Shown: positions 48,901 through 57,506 of the stretch, one piece after another
Numbering within the stretch: the stretch's first letter is position 1
Layout: the number at the start of each line of letters is the position of its first letter
Origin: Bolinopsis microptera
Taxonomy: Eukaryota > Ctenophora > Tentaculata > Lobata > Bolinopsidae
Reading direction: 5' to 3'
Length of the DNA stretch: 64,000 nt
Assembly (NCBI RefSeq): GCF_026151205.1
Contig: NC_087076.1
Coordinates: forward strand, 12,881,675-12,945,674
Made by a program: the position numbers and the translations under genes
Notes under the pieces: model-generated
What the model was told of the DNA's origin: nothing
Seen by the model: only the letters and a program-made list of their open reading frames with translations
Database searches by the model: none

Positions 48901-51900
48901 GGAGTACTCCTCCACGCCCCTCTTTTTAGGCCTCGTCTGCACCTGTATCAACAACTGGTTGAGTGCTCAGCAAAAAGAGACCCTCCTCATATCCGATGCT
49001 ATGGGCCAGCAGCTTGAGGAGTACGGAAACGAGTTCGAGGAGATATCTGAGAAGGTTCTGGAAGAGGTTGCGGAATATCAGACCGAGCACGTCATCGCTT
49101 TGATTAACTTCAAGTTTGTGAGTTGGGGTGGCAGAACTATTCTGGAGATGGCTGACTACGTGAACGCCGTCAATATCATCGCTCACCCGACCATTCAGGA
49201 TTACATTGATATTGAATGGAACGGATGGCTGGATAGTGACATGTCCACGCTCAGGATGATTGTGTCCATATTATGTCCTCTTTTAGCTTCTTTCCGAGAT
49301 GTTACTCCGTTTGACAAGTGGAAGCAGAAAAACCTCCAGAGCAAGAAGCAGAAAGTGAGGGATAGTCGAGAGGCGTTCATTGATCGGGGAATCGGCCAGG
49401 ACGATTCTGAGGCTTGTGAGAAACTGGGTATCCTGACAAAGTGTCGGTATTTCTACAAGGCACCCATCACCAAGTTTACCATTTATTCCATTGTTAATGG
49501 ATTCTTCTTGATGTCCTATGTTTTCGCGCTGCTTTTAGCAGATCGGCAATCGACTAGTGCCGAAAATTGTGGTGGTTTTCGCTCGATTTTCAATTGCAAG
49601 CTCACCATGGCTCAGCAGTTTGTTTACATATGGGTTCTGTGTTTGGTGCCCCTGGAAATGAGGCAGATCTACTTTTCCTACCCCACCACACTATGGGGGA
49701 AGCTGAAGATGTATTGGGGAAATATTTACAACAAGAACGACATTGTTTGCATCATCCTTATTTTGCTGGCACTGTACTTTAGAATGAAAGGAGATAGCGA
49801 TACGATAACTTGGGATGGAAACCATTTCAGACTGCTGTTTTCGTTAGCCTTTATAATGTACTGTTTGAAACTGTGTCAGGCTCTGCAAATCAGCGAGCAG
49901 CTGGGTCCTAAGGTAAAAACTATTTCTTAAATCTTGTTTCGCCTCACTCCACGCTGTTCCCCTCAGCCGTCATCATTTAATTGAATCACGTTAACCACCA
50001 CCTACTGCCTACGATTCCTATGACCATTATATTTTTTTCAAAAAAAGGTATTGGATAGTGAATTATTTTACCAATCTCCTTCTCTCCAGGTGATGATGAT
50101 GCAGAGGATGTTGATCGATCTCCAGTTCTTCATATTCCTTGTTGTCATCTTCGTCATTGGATACGGTGTCAGCACCGCTTCTATCATGACCCCACAGAAA
50201 TTCCCTAAACTGGAAAGAAAATTGGTAAAATGATAGAATTGACACTTGATTTATCATGATAACGTTTTTGTGACTATTAATTTAAAATTTGGGGGGGGGG
50301 GGGGGGGGGGGGGTCCAACCCGATGTCCGATATGAGGGTTGATGAGGCCCAAATCGGAATCGGAAAAATCGGAAAAATCGGAAAATTGAAAAATTTTAGA
50401 GAATCGATCTCTAAAACCTCTCAGAAGTGAGGAAGTGATAAAAAACCCCTACATATGCTATATTGTTATGAGAAAACGAACTAATTGGACATTCCAATAG
50501 TATGTTTTATGTGTTTTTCCACTGCAGGGGCTAGTATGCTCACTACTAGTTGGAGTTGTCATGTACTCCCAGACCCGAGTGCTTTGGCCTCTTGACGTGA
50601 GATCGATTGTTTCTGCTCATTAATTTTATCCCTGTTACTTGTTATTATGTATTAGTAAAACACTAGGGTTATATTTTGTGGTCCGGTCTTTAAACATACC
50701 ATAATATCACTAGTACACTGCACCTTAAATGTATAGTCAAGTACATTTGTATCGTAACACATGCTTGGCTGGGGGATCATGTTTTGTGTCCGTTCGGTAC
50801 CCTGTATTTTCAAAACGGACAAAAAGTAGGGCGGACAAAAACGGACAAAAACAGACAAAACATTTAGATGTCCTCCTCCTCCTCCTCCTAAGTCTTCCTC
50901 CTCCTGAGTCCTTCTCCTCCTCAGTCCTCTTCAGTCCTCTTCCTGACTCCTCGTCCTCGTCCTTCTCCTCAGTCCTCCTCACCCTCCTCCTCAATCCCCT
51001 TCTCCTCCTCAGTCCTACTCCCAGTCCTCCTCCTTCTCCTTCTCCTTCTCCTCCTCCTCATCCTCATTTCTCCTCCTGATCCTCCTTCTCCTCCCCATCA
51101 GTTCTCCTTAGTCCTCCTCATAGTCGTCCTCCTCCTCCTGAGTCCTTCTCATCCTCCTCCACCTTCTGAGTCCACCTCCTGAGTCCTCCTCCTGAGTCCT
51201 CATCCTCCTCCTCAGTCATCATCCTCTTCCTCCTGAGTCCTCCCCCAGTCCTCCTCCTCCTTCTCCTCCTCCTCCTCCTCCTTCTCCTCCTCATCAGTCC
51301 TCATCCTCTGTCCTCCTCATAATCGTCCTCGTCCTCATCCTCGTCCTTAGTCCTCCTCCTCCTTCTTCTCCTCCTCCTCCTAATCCTCCTCCTCCTTCTC
51401 CCCTTTCTTCTCCTCCTAATCATTCCTCCTCCTCAGTCGTCCTCCGCCTCCTCCTCGTCCTTAGTCCTCGTCCTCTTCAGTATTCCTCCTCAGTCCTCCT
51501 CAGTCCTCATCCTCCTCATCCTCCTCCTCCTCCTCAGTCCTCCTCCTCATCCTCCTCCTCCTTCTCCTCTTCCTTCTCCTCCTAATCAGTCCTCCTCCTC
51601 AGTCGTCCTCCTCCTCTTCATTAGCCCTTGTCCTCATCCTCCTAGTCCTCGTCCTTAGTCCTCGTCCTCATCCTCCTCAGTCTTCCTCCTCAGTCCTCCT
51701 CGTCCTCATCAGTCTCATCGTCCTCATCCTCCTCCCCAAGTCCTCCTCTTCCTCAGTCCTCCCCCAGTCCTCCTTCTCATCCTCCTCATCCTCTTCAGTC
51801 CTCATCTTGTTCCTCCTCAGTCCTCCTCTTCCTCCTACTCGTCAGTCCTCCTCCTCCTCCTTCTCGTCAGTCCTCCTCCTCCTCCTTCTCCTCAGTCCTC

Positions 51901-54900
51901 CTCCTCCTCCGCAGTCCTTCTCCTCCTCGTCAGTCCTCCTCCTCGCCAGTCCTCCTTCTCCTTCTTCTCCTCCTACTCCTAAATCCTCCTCCTCCTCCTC
52001 AGTCCTCCTCCTCCCTCTCATCCTTTTCCTCCTTCTCATCCTACTCCTAAGTCATCCTCCTGCTCCTCAGTCCTCCCCCAGTCCTCCTCCTCATCAGTCC
52101 TCCCCCGTCCTCCTTCTCCTCCTCCTCATCCTCAGTCCTCCTCCTCATCATCCTCCTCAGTCCTCCTCCTCCTCAGTCCTCCCTAAGTCCTCCTCTTCCT
52201 CAGTCCTCCCTAGTCCTCCTTCTCCTCCTCCTCATCCTCAGTCCTCCTCCTCATCCTCAGTCCTCCTCCTCAGTCCTCCTCGTCCTTAGTCCTCCCCCAG
52301 TCCTCCTTCTCCTCATCCTCAGTCCTCCTCCTCAGTCCTCGTCCTTCTCCTTTTTAACAGTCCTCCTCCTCAGTCTTCCTCCTCGTCCTCGCTCTCGTCC
52401 TCCTCCTTCTCCTCCTTCTCGTCTTCCTCCACACCAATCCTGCTCCTCTTCCTCAGTCCTCCCTCTCCTCTTCAGTCCTCCTCCTCCTCAGTCCTCCTCG
52501 GTCCTCCTCTTTCTCCTCAGTCTTCCTCCTTTTCCTCCTCCTCCTCATTTCTCTTCCTCATCCTCCTCCTCCTTCTTCTCTTCCTTCTCCTCCTAATCAG
52601 TCCTCCTCCTAATCAGTCCTCCTCCTCAGTCGTCCTCCTCCTCGTCCTTAGTCCTCGTCCTCATCGTCCTTAGTCCTCGTCCTCATCATCCTAGTCCTCG
52701 TCCTCATCCTCCTAGTGCTCGTCCTGGTCCTCCTCAGTCTTCCTCCTCTGTCCTCCTCAGTCCTCCTTCTCCTCAGTCCTCCTCCTCCTCCTCATCAGTT
52801 TACACAATTTATTGTTACTAAAATGTTTTTAAACGCATTTGAGTCTGTAACATATTGACATGTTACTGTTACTGACTCAAAATGTGCCCGAGAATTTTTT
52901 TGTTTAACAGAGTTTTACTCTCCAGTACTATGGAAAAGTTGTTACATGATAAATAAAGAATTTGATAAATAAAGTGATTTTCATCCCTTTTAATGTTATT
53001 GAAAATTGTGTAGACTATTCTTTGTATCTAACTGAGGATTGGAAGTTTGAGAAAGGACCATAGTCATTAACCGTGCTACCCATTTCTGCAGATAGCCTGT
53101 TACAAATTGTGGAGACAATTTAAATCAAAAGTTACTAAAGCGTTCGCTATTTGTTACGATTGTTATTACCAACCGTACCTCTTTCAATTGTGGACCGGGG
53201 TGGATGTTTCTGTCAAACAAGAGTTGATACGACATTGTGTTGTTTTTCGGACGAAACGATTCTTGTTTGGAACAAGATACCATTTTGGGGTTCTGGGACC
53301 ACCACCAATCGATTTCTTGTCATATTTAAGTACAGAAATAGCTACCTATATCGCCTAGAAACCTCAGAGGGAAGATTTAAATTTTCCCGATTTTTCCGAT
53401 ATGAGGGTTGATGAGGCCAAAATCGGGATCGGAATGATCGGAAATGATCGGGTTGGACCCCCCCCCCCCCCCCCCCAAATTTGTGATCTCCATCTCTCCC
53501 TCCCTCCCTCCCTCCCTCCCTCCCTCCCTCCCTCCCTCCCTCCCCCCCTCCCTCCCTCCCTCCCTCCCTCCCCCCCTCCCTCCCCCCTCCCTCCCCCCTC
53601 CCTCCCTCCCTCCCTCCCTCCCTCCCTCCCTCCCTCCCTCCCTCCCTCCCTCCCTCCTTCCCTCCCTCCCTCCCTCCCTCCCTCCCTCCCTCCCTCCCTC
53701 CCTCCCTCCCTCCCTCCAGCTCCCTCTATCTTTCTCACACTCTCTCTCTCTCTCGTTTAGATGTTTGACATCTTCTGGAGGCCCTACACTAACTTGTTCG
53801 GTGAGATAGGCGAGGAGACAATTGACGAAGTCATGAACTATGAATACTGCCAGTACTTCAAAGCAGGAACCGAGGATAATGGTCAATGCTCCGACTACTC
53901 TTGTGACGACGAAGAGAATACCATGTGTGTTTTCAACATTTACATAGTAAAGATAATGCTCGGTCTCTACATGATGTTGGCTGCTGTCCTCATGTTGAAC
54001 TTGCTGGTGGCTGGTATGTTTATCCTTTGTGTTTCTTAATCTTTTTTAGAAATTATCATGAAGCTTCCGTGTCATGGGAATGTAAGATCTCACATGTATG
54101 ATCAATAATATATAACATGTGTGTTCCGTCAGTGTTTTCAAGCACATACGAGGAGATTCAAGAGAATTCTAAGACGCTCTGGAAGCGCCAGAAGTTTGAT
54201 CTGATGGTTGAGTACCGGAGTAGATCACCTCTACCCGTTCCTTTCAGTACCATACTGCATTGCTGCAGGTTAGTTTATTGGACTTTAGATTATGTTAGCC
54301 TAATTGTTGGGAATTTTGTATATTTGAAACATTTCCATATGAAATTGGATCACATTAAACTGGTAATCTAGGTCCAAACTCCAAACGGCTTAGATTTTAC
54401 TTTGAACTCGAAAGTCATGTAATGAAAAAAAGTGGAAATTGTTTGCTCCTTCGTAAGAAAATGTACAAATCTGTCTTACGACCTTTCAAGTTTTACCTTT
54501 ATCTTGGTTCTGACGTATAGCCACTCCGCAGGTTCATAAAGTTGGTAATCAAGAACACATGTGGACGGTTGAGTGGTTGCTGTGCAGATGACCCCTCTGA
54601 TATCCCCACTGTAGACGTCCACCAGAGACTCACTATCACCCTCCTCGAGATCGAGTGTAGAAGAAACTACCTTGAAAAACTTAAAGTCTTGACGGACCAA
54701 GAAGTCTTGCAAGCGGAGATGTCAAACTTGTCAGGTGAAGTTGAAACCATTGAGAAACGTTTGGGAGACTTCGAGAGCAAGATACAGCAGGTGATTGATG
54801 TGGCGACAATACATCGACACAAGAACCGTAGCAGCAGCAGTAGCGATGAAGATGAGGTTAGTTTTAATTTTCACATGAATGATCCTTTCCCTTAAAACAT

Positions 54901-56665
54901 TTGAGATTTTATAATTTTGTCTCGACAACCCATTAATGGCATTAAAAACACCAATTTTAAAAACTCACCCCCTTAATTCCCAGGTAGATCACGACGGACC
55001 GAAGCTGGCTGTGGAAGATATGATCCCAGAAGATATAACAGTTGAAGCGGGCGTTGTCGCTCCAGATATGGCCGGACTTCCTGGCGGCAAGAAGAGGAAT
55101 CCCTGAGTAACATTAAGCCGGTTGATACCCCGAGGTTGTTAAAGATGGGCAAACTATCCAGAAAGCCGGAATACCCTGGCGAAACGGTAAGATGTGATAT
55201 TTATAAGGTATTTACTTTTTGGTTACCTAGATGTTAAGATTTATCAAAGGAATCGAATCGGTAACTTTGTTGGTATTTCACTTTTCAATCTCTTGGAACT
55301 CTTCAAATCGGGGAACAGTTTCTCAATCTGACATGTCCAGCCTGTGAGAAGAGGCTACGTAAAGAAGGAGTATCTGGATTGGAATAAGATCTGGATCCAC
55401 TATGAACCACTCCACTACACAGACGTCAGAGCAGCACCAGAACGAAAAGTGGGGGAGATAAAGTGGCACAGAAACGTGGCGGGGGATGAGAGAAGGAGTT
55501 ATGAGGGACGTTACGAGATCAGGAACCAGCTGCCTCTCATTCCTTGCGGACGAACTGGTTGGTTCTCTAAATTTTCATGTGCCTGTATTAATTACCAGAA
55601 ACGTTCTGTCAAATTTAAATTTATTGAGAATACTGCTCTTTAGTGATAATGTCTATCAGATGTATAAGTTAAAAATCCTGATCATGTCGGTCTGTAAATC
55701 TCCGTGCTAATTTGTCATCCAACACCCTCTTACTACCAGATCTAACTGATAGTTGGGTAGTATCCGGTTGTCAACGCCATCTTCAGGCTCATTTGTTATA
55801 CAAGTAGTGTTGAAAGTATTAAACACACAGGTCTAAATGGTAGAGGTTTACTGGACAAGTACGGGCCCAACCACGCTGCTTTGCCCATCATAACACGCAT
55901 AGCTAAGGATGAGAACGGAGCGGATGTGATCGCTGCTGGAAAACCCGTCTTTGAGGTCCTGTTGGAGTTAAGAGGAGAGATTACATCTCTTCCTGAGATA
56001 AAGGGAATATACGATGATCCTCTCCCAGCTGAGGTATATTTCATACTTTTTGCGATTGGTAGATTTTGGATCAACGCTTTGGTAGTTATAAGATTATAGC
56101 AACCAGTCGACATTTAAGTCTCTCACTATTTTAACCATCAATATTAATCATTGCCCTAATTCGTCAGGTTCGACAACTTCTGACCTCCGAAGAGCACCTC
56201 GCACCATCAGATGAACTTAGCCGCGATAAACTCGTCAAACGAATCGAGAAAATATTCAAAGCAGGAATTCTTATTTACAGAGGGTTCTTGGACAGCGAGT
56301 ACAACACAGATAGCAGTTGGTTTGAAGCTATAATCGTCAGCTATCACGACACTAACAATAACGCTTTCCATAATGTAAAGTTCGCCGAGGATTCTAAGTA
56401 CAGGTAAATTGGAAACAAGTAAATTGCAAACAGGTAAATTGGAAACAAGCGAGCTTTTTAATCTCCATTGCCAACTGGTTTAAGGGATTTTTTATTATCA
56501 AACAATTCTTAATGTCTGAATTTTAGTTCCGTTTCCAGACGACACTTAGATCTCACCCTTTTTTCTATCCACAGGTGGAGTAGGATCACCAACTTGACGA
56601 GCATTGCCAGCATGTACCGGGACTGTCTCCAGAAGGCGTTCTACGCAAGGCACGGATACGTTTAA
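33921..56665 (+). CDS. TRPM2-like cation channel with C-terminal NUDT9-H domain, 22 traced coding exons
   Basis: A plasma-membrane non-selective cation channel of the TRPM family, ~1,590 aa. Exons: 33921-34001, 34555-34643, 34786-34948, 41644-41776, 42389-42471, 42764-42892, 43157-43309, 44757-44974, 45162-45312, 47487-47610, 47903-48054, 48257-48478, 48629-49912, 50090-50224, 53761-54013, 54133-54268, 54532-54856, 54984-55186, 55341-55557, 55831-56033, 56168-56403, 56575-56665 (TAA). All have GT-AG borders and matching phases except 54984-55186, which is 203 nt and breaks the frame. The N-terminal homology region, S1-S6, TRP helix, coiled coil and NUDT9-H region all align with TRPM2, and the length is as expected for that protein. 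The first exon shown is the nearest of several candidates. Family members are gated by ADP-ribose and calcium; whether this one is cannot be read from sequence. Intron 3 holds a mobile element. Confidence 0.93.
35030..35905. repeat. Diverged ~365-bp tandem repeat, 2.4 copies
   Basis: Blocks starting GGCAG(G/A)AA(A)(G)CAGAATT near 35070, 35430 and 35800 recur every 360-369 bp. Each has CATGCCCC...GGGGCATG inverted text and GAAATATCAATCAGTTGCTC. The copies have diverged by substitutions and short indels. Located in TRPM intron 3. Confidence 0.8.
36541..36855. repeat. 157-bp tandem duplication upstream of the recombinase ORF
   Basis: Two nearly identical copies start ATATGGGACTTGAATAACAA at 36541 and 36698. 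They end 170 bp before the recombinase start codon and so may be the 5' part (promoter/leader) of the element. Confidence 0.9.
37028..38858 (+). CDS. Crypton-like tyrosine recombinase (DUF3504 type), split by a +1 frameshift
   Basis: Two overlapping frames form one protein: 37028-37624 (198 aa) and the frame of 37602-38858. Part one has an all-helical core-binding region and the start of the catalytic domain ([20 protein letters not shown]) with the first catalytic Arg. Part two has [10 protein letters not shown] (Arg codon 37989), [15 protein letters not shown] with His (38058) and the candidate nucleophile Tyr (38085), matching the R...R-H-Y layout of tyrosine recombinases; the His of the usual HxxR motif is absent. 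The C-terminal ~220 residues are Pro/Ser-rich with a basic patch and end with [12 protein letters not shown]. Skipping one T at 37622, in the TAA stop, joins the frames as ITNGHIFV. This resembles DUF3504 proteins (Crypton-derived, QRICH1/ZMYM family). It sits sense in TRPM intron 3; a 1-nt mutation is the simplest explanation of the break. Confidence 0.8.
38886..39375. repeat. ~217-bp tandem repeat after the recombinase ORF, 2.3 copies
   Basis: AATGTGTTTTATGAATTGAA recurs at about 38913, 39132 and (variant) 39347. The repeat starts within 30 bp of the recombinase stop codon, so it likely represents duplicated 3' sequence of the element. AT-rich, non-coding. Confidence 0.85.
39580..41265. repeat. 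~702-bp direct tandem repeat, 2.4 copies
   Basis: GATTAATAAGACGCGGTGCA begins copies at 39580, 40281 and 40985. Copies one and two are full and ~98% alike by eye; copy three stops after ACATGTCTAGTTTTGC. No ORF. It follows the recombinase gene and may be a non-coding part of the same element or a separate satellite-like unit. Confidence 0.9.
41349..41520. repeat. Inverted-repeat element with three CTCGGCAAGCCTCG blocks
   Basis: Arms of about 30 bp (left ATCACATGCCTTCTCATGCG, right CGCATGAGAAGGCATGTGAT) bound a 170-bp segment in TRPM intron 3. Inside, CTCGGCAAGCCTCG occurs three times, each between inverted pairs (ATTTTCAA/TTGAAAAT, GATAT/ATATC, ACTTTCGC/GCGAAAGT), giving a serial cruciform layout. 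Looks like a MITE; no target duplication was identified. Confidence 0.75.
41995..42360. repeat. Decanucleotide array (ATACATTAGT)n, ~36 copies
   Basis: A 10-bp unit is repeated almost without error for ~365 bp, occupying most of TRPM intron 4. Copies near 42110, 42155 and 42228 carry single substitutions. The array ends 28 bp before the acceptor at 42388. Confidence 0.95.
43107..43156. repeat. Acceptor-end sequence repeated (25-bp unit) at a TRPM intron/exon border
   Basis: The unit GGTCTGTTAAACCTATAATC plus CCCAG occurs twice in tandem just before exon 7. It follows CTCAG at 43106 and precedes a third GGTCTGTT that begins the real exon. Three AG|GGTCTG acceptors result (43106, 43131, 43156). 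Only the last keeps the frame; the first two run into TAA. Confidence 0.85.
43562..43600. repeat. Hairpin with 19-bp arms
   Basis: AGAACAAATATCGCTATTG, one C, then its exact inverted complement. In TRPM intron 7. Confidence 0.85.
43801..43890. repeat. 30-bp tandem repeat, 3 copies
   Basis: CTCAAATTAGTAACTTATGT followed by CACATATTTA repeats three times; the first copy has AAATTATG. In TRPM intron 7. Confidence 0.9.
45274..45450. repeat. 97-bp tandem duplication of an exon-intron boundary
   Basis: The last 39 bp of TRPM exon 9 (from ATGGGAATCATTGAGGAGGT) plus the first ~50 bp of the following intron are repeated at 45371. In the second copy the donor GTGAGT is changed to GTTAGT. The real splice site is the first. 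Confidence 0.85.
45511..45545 (+). mobile_element. Solo mariner-like terminal repeat
   Basis: CAGGGTGGCCCAAAAGTAAC preceded by TATA resembles the ends of mariner/Tc1-group elements (CAGGGTGxCCCAAAAGT and TA target). I could not find the matching inverted end in the window, so this is a fragment or chance resemblance. Confidence 0.4.
50528..50596 (+). CDS. Possible 23-codon cassette exon in the TRPM S5-pore turret
   Basis: A good acceptor (TTTTTCCACTGCAG|G) and donor (GAC|GTGAGA) enclose 69 nt open in phase 0-0, reading [14 protein letters not shown] followed by QTRVLWPLD. Without it, the spacing between the S5 end (YGVSTASIM) and the pore helix (YTNLFGE) is 20 residues, against 18 in vertebrate TRPMs; with it, 43. 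The constitutive transcript therefore probably skips it. Its text partly resembles the normal S5-turret segment, which could mean a duplicated exon. It lies within the inverted-repeat segment 50285-53482. Coding status unproven. Confidence 0.35.
50868..52800. repeat. 1.9-kb pyrimidine tract, CCTCCT/CAGTCCTC type
   Basis: The plus strand is almost purely C and T, in units such as TCCTCCTCCTCAGTCCTC, for ~1.9 kb. It generates long false ORFs (Ser/Pro/Leu on plus, Arg/Glu on minus). It lies in the TRPM intron upstream of the pore exon. Polypurine-polypyrimidine mirror tracts of this kind can form triplex DNA. Confidence 0.95.
53488..53757. repeat. (CCCT)n microsatellite ending in a (CT)n acceptor tract
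   Basis: About 230 bp of CCCT tetranucleotides are followed by CTCTCTCTCTCTC and the acceptor GTTTAG of the pore exon at 53761. It is responsible for spurious Pro/Ser and Gly/Arg/Glu ORFs on the two strands. Confidence 0.95.
54532..56665 (+). other. Coiled coil and NUDT9-H domain of the TRPM2-like gene (exons 17-22)
   Basis: Exon 17 completes the TRP region and encodes a coiled coil ([19 protein letters not shown]) and an acidic Ser-rich linker. Exon 18 starts in frame but ends early at a TGA (55104-55106); its second half is open in another frame ([20 protein letters not shown]) and continues in phase into exon 19. Exons 19-22 give a full NUDT9-H-like domain: [62 protein letters not shown] and a final helix [16 protein letters not shown]. 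The canonical Nudix box (Gx5Ex7REUxEExGU) is not recognisable: the corresponding text is [23 protein letters not shown]-ribose hydrolysis therefore looks unlikely, while ligand binding could persist (inference). Confidence 0.85.
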
Positions 56666-57506
56666 ATCACCGCCCCTACCGGCTCCTCTGTATACTACAT
56701 GTACGGCATGTATTTCCATAGTTATTTCTCCGGTGTTCTTATCGGAATCGTGATTATGTATCACCAAACAGGGGTAGCTGATCACAAAATGAAGACACGG
56801 CAATCTTATTTAATTGGAGCACGTTTCTCGATAGAAGTCCTATATCGGAACCGCGACCGTCTTGAGAAACTCTACTTTCTAATATTCGACGGACTTGAAA
56901 AGAGTGTTTTATCATAAATTTATATTTTGACTAAGTAATACTAATTTAATTTTAGATACAAGAAGGCCTTGAAGTTTTTAAATTGATAATTCCGGCAGTT
57001 TTATAAGATTATTGTAAGAAAATGAGATGAGTAACTGAGAGTAAAGTTTATATTTATTGCTTAGAACGTTTATACAATTGTATTCGATGTTTCATTTTAA
57101 TATCCTGTTCTTTTTAGCTTGAAGTTTAATATGTCGGGGAACTTGCCCAATATTGTAAAATAAAATTTTCAAAATCTGGGTTGGAACCTCGTTTTTTATA
57201 CCTGCTACTAGTACTGATTCCTGATCAGTTGTTGGTAAGTAGAGGGGATGTATTTTGTTTATAGTGCTGGAAATAATATTGTTATTAACATGGAAATCCG
57301 AAATGAGACTCATTAATATTTAATGATTTACAAGTGAGTTAAATGTATTACTATTCACCAACCGATCTATCCACATTTTCTAAATATTTGTTTTGCAATT
57401 TGCAATCCTCGTCGTAGTTGAATTTTTGTCGACTTAGTGTTTTCATGCAAAATGAAACAATTTACTGTTAAGAAACGGCGCGGACACTTCATAAGCTCCT
57501 AGTCCT
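56666..57506. other. 3' region of the TRPM2-like gene
   Basis: Follows the TAA at 56663-56665. AATAAA-type signals occur near 57159. ORFs here (56699 plus, 57092 minus) show no domain. The end of the transcript cannot be fixed from sequence. Confidence 0.4.

Larger units (their letters stand above)
50285..53482. mobile_element. Inverted-repeat bounded segment with G/C-tract termini, 3.2 kb
   Basis: Left end: AAATTT, 23 G, TCCAACCCGAT (50285-50324). Right end: ATCGGGTTGGA, 19 C, AAATTT (53447-53482), the exact inverted complement apart from tract length. Inside both ends the block CGATATGAGGGTTGATGAGG occurs in direct orientation. The segment lies in the TRPM intron between S5 and pore exons and contains the CCT-rich tract and a possible cassette exon. 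A non-autonomous element or two inserted copies of one small element in opposite orientation would explain it; no transposase is seen. Confidence 0.6.
48629..54268 (+). other. TRPM channel core, S1-S6 and TRP helix start (exons 13-16)
   Basis: Exon 13 (428 codons) carries the pre-S1 helices and S1-S4: S1 [21 protein letters not shown]2 with [10 protein letters not shown]3 with [19 protein letters not shown]4 [20 protein letters not shown] ending in LGPK. The E and Q of EMRQ and the N and D of NKND match the calcium-coordinating residues known from TRPM2, TRPM4 and TRPM8. Exon 14 is S5 ([18 protein letters not shown]). Exon 15 gives the pore helix and filter ([16 protein letters not shown]), an acidic Cys-containing loop and S6 ending LMLNLLVA. 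Exon 16 continues [11 protein letters not shown] and [16 protein letters not shown], typical of the segment after S6. The filter has FGE, as in most TRPMs, rather than the FGQ of human TRPM2. Confidence 0.92.

Noticed and set aside
51807-52289. 160-aa Ser/Pro/Leu ORF (and Arg/Glu ORF on the other strand)
   Set aside because: Product of the CCT-type low-complexity tract inside a TRPM intron; no start context and no non-repeat sequence.
53107-53411. Two overlapping ORFs of 83-86 aa as remnants of a transposase
   Set aside because: No recognisable motif in either frame and no supporting splice sites; treated as chance.
53364-53886. Gly-Arg-Glu-Gly repeat ORFs on minus and Pro/Ser ORFs on plus
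   Set aside because: Translation of the (CCCT)n microsatellite; overlaps the real pore exon on the plus strand.
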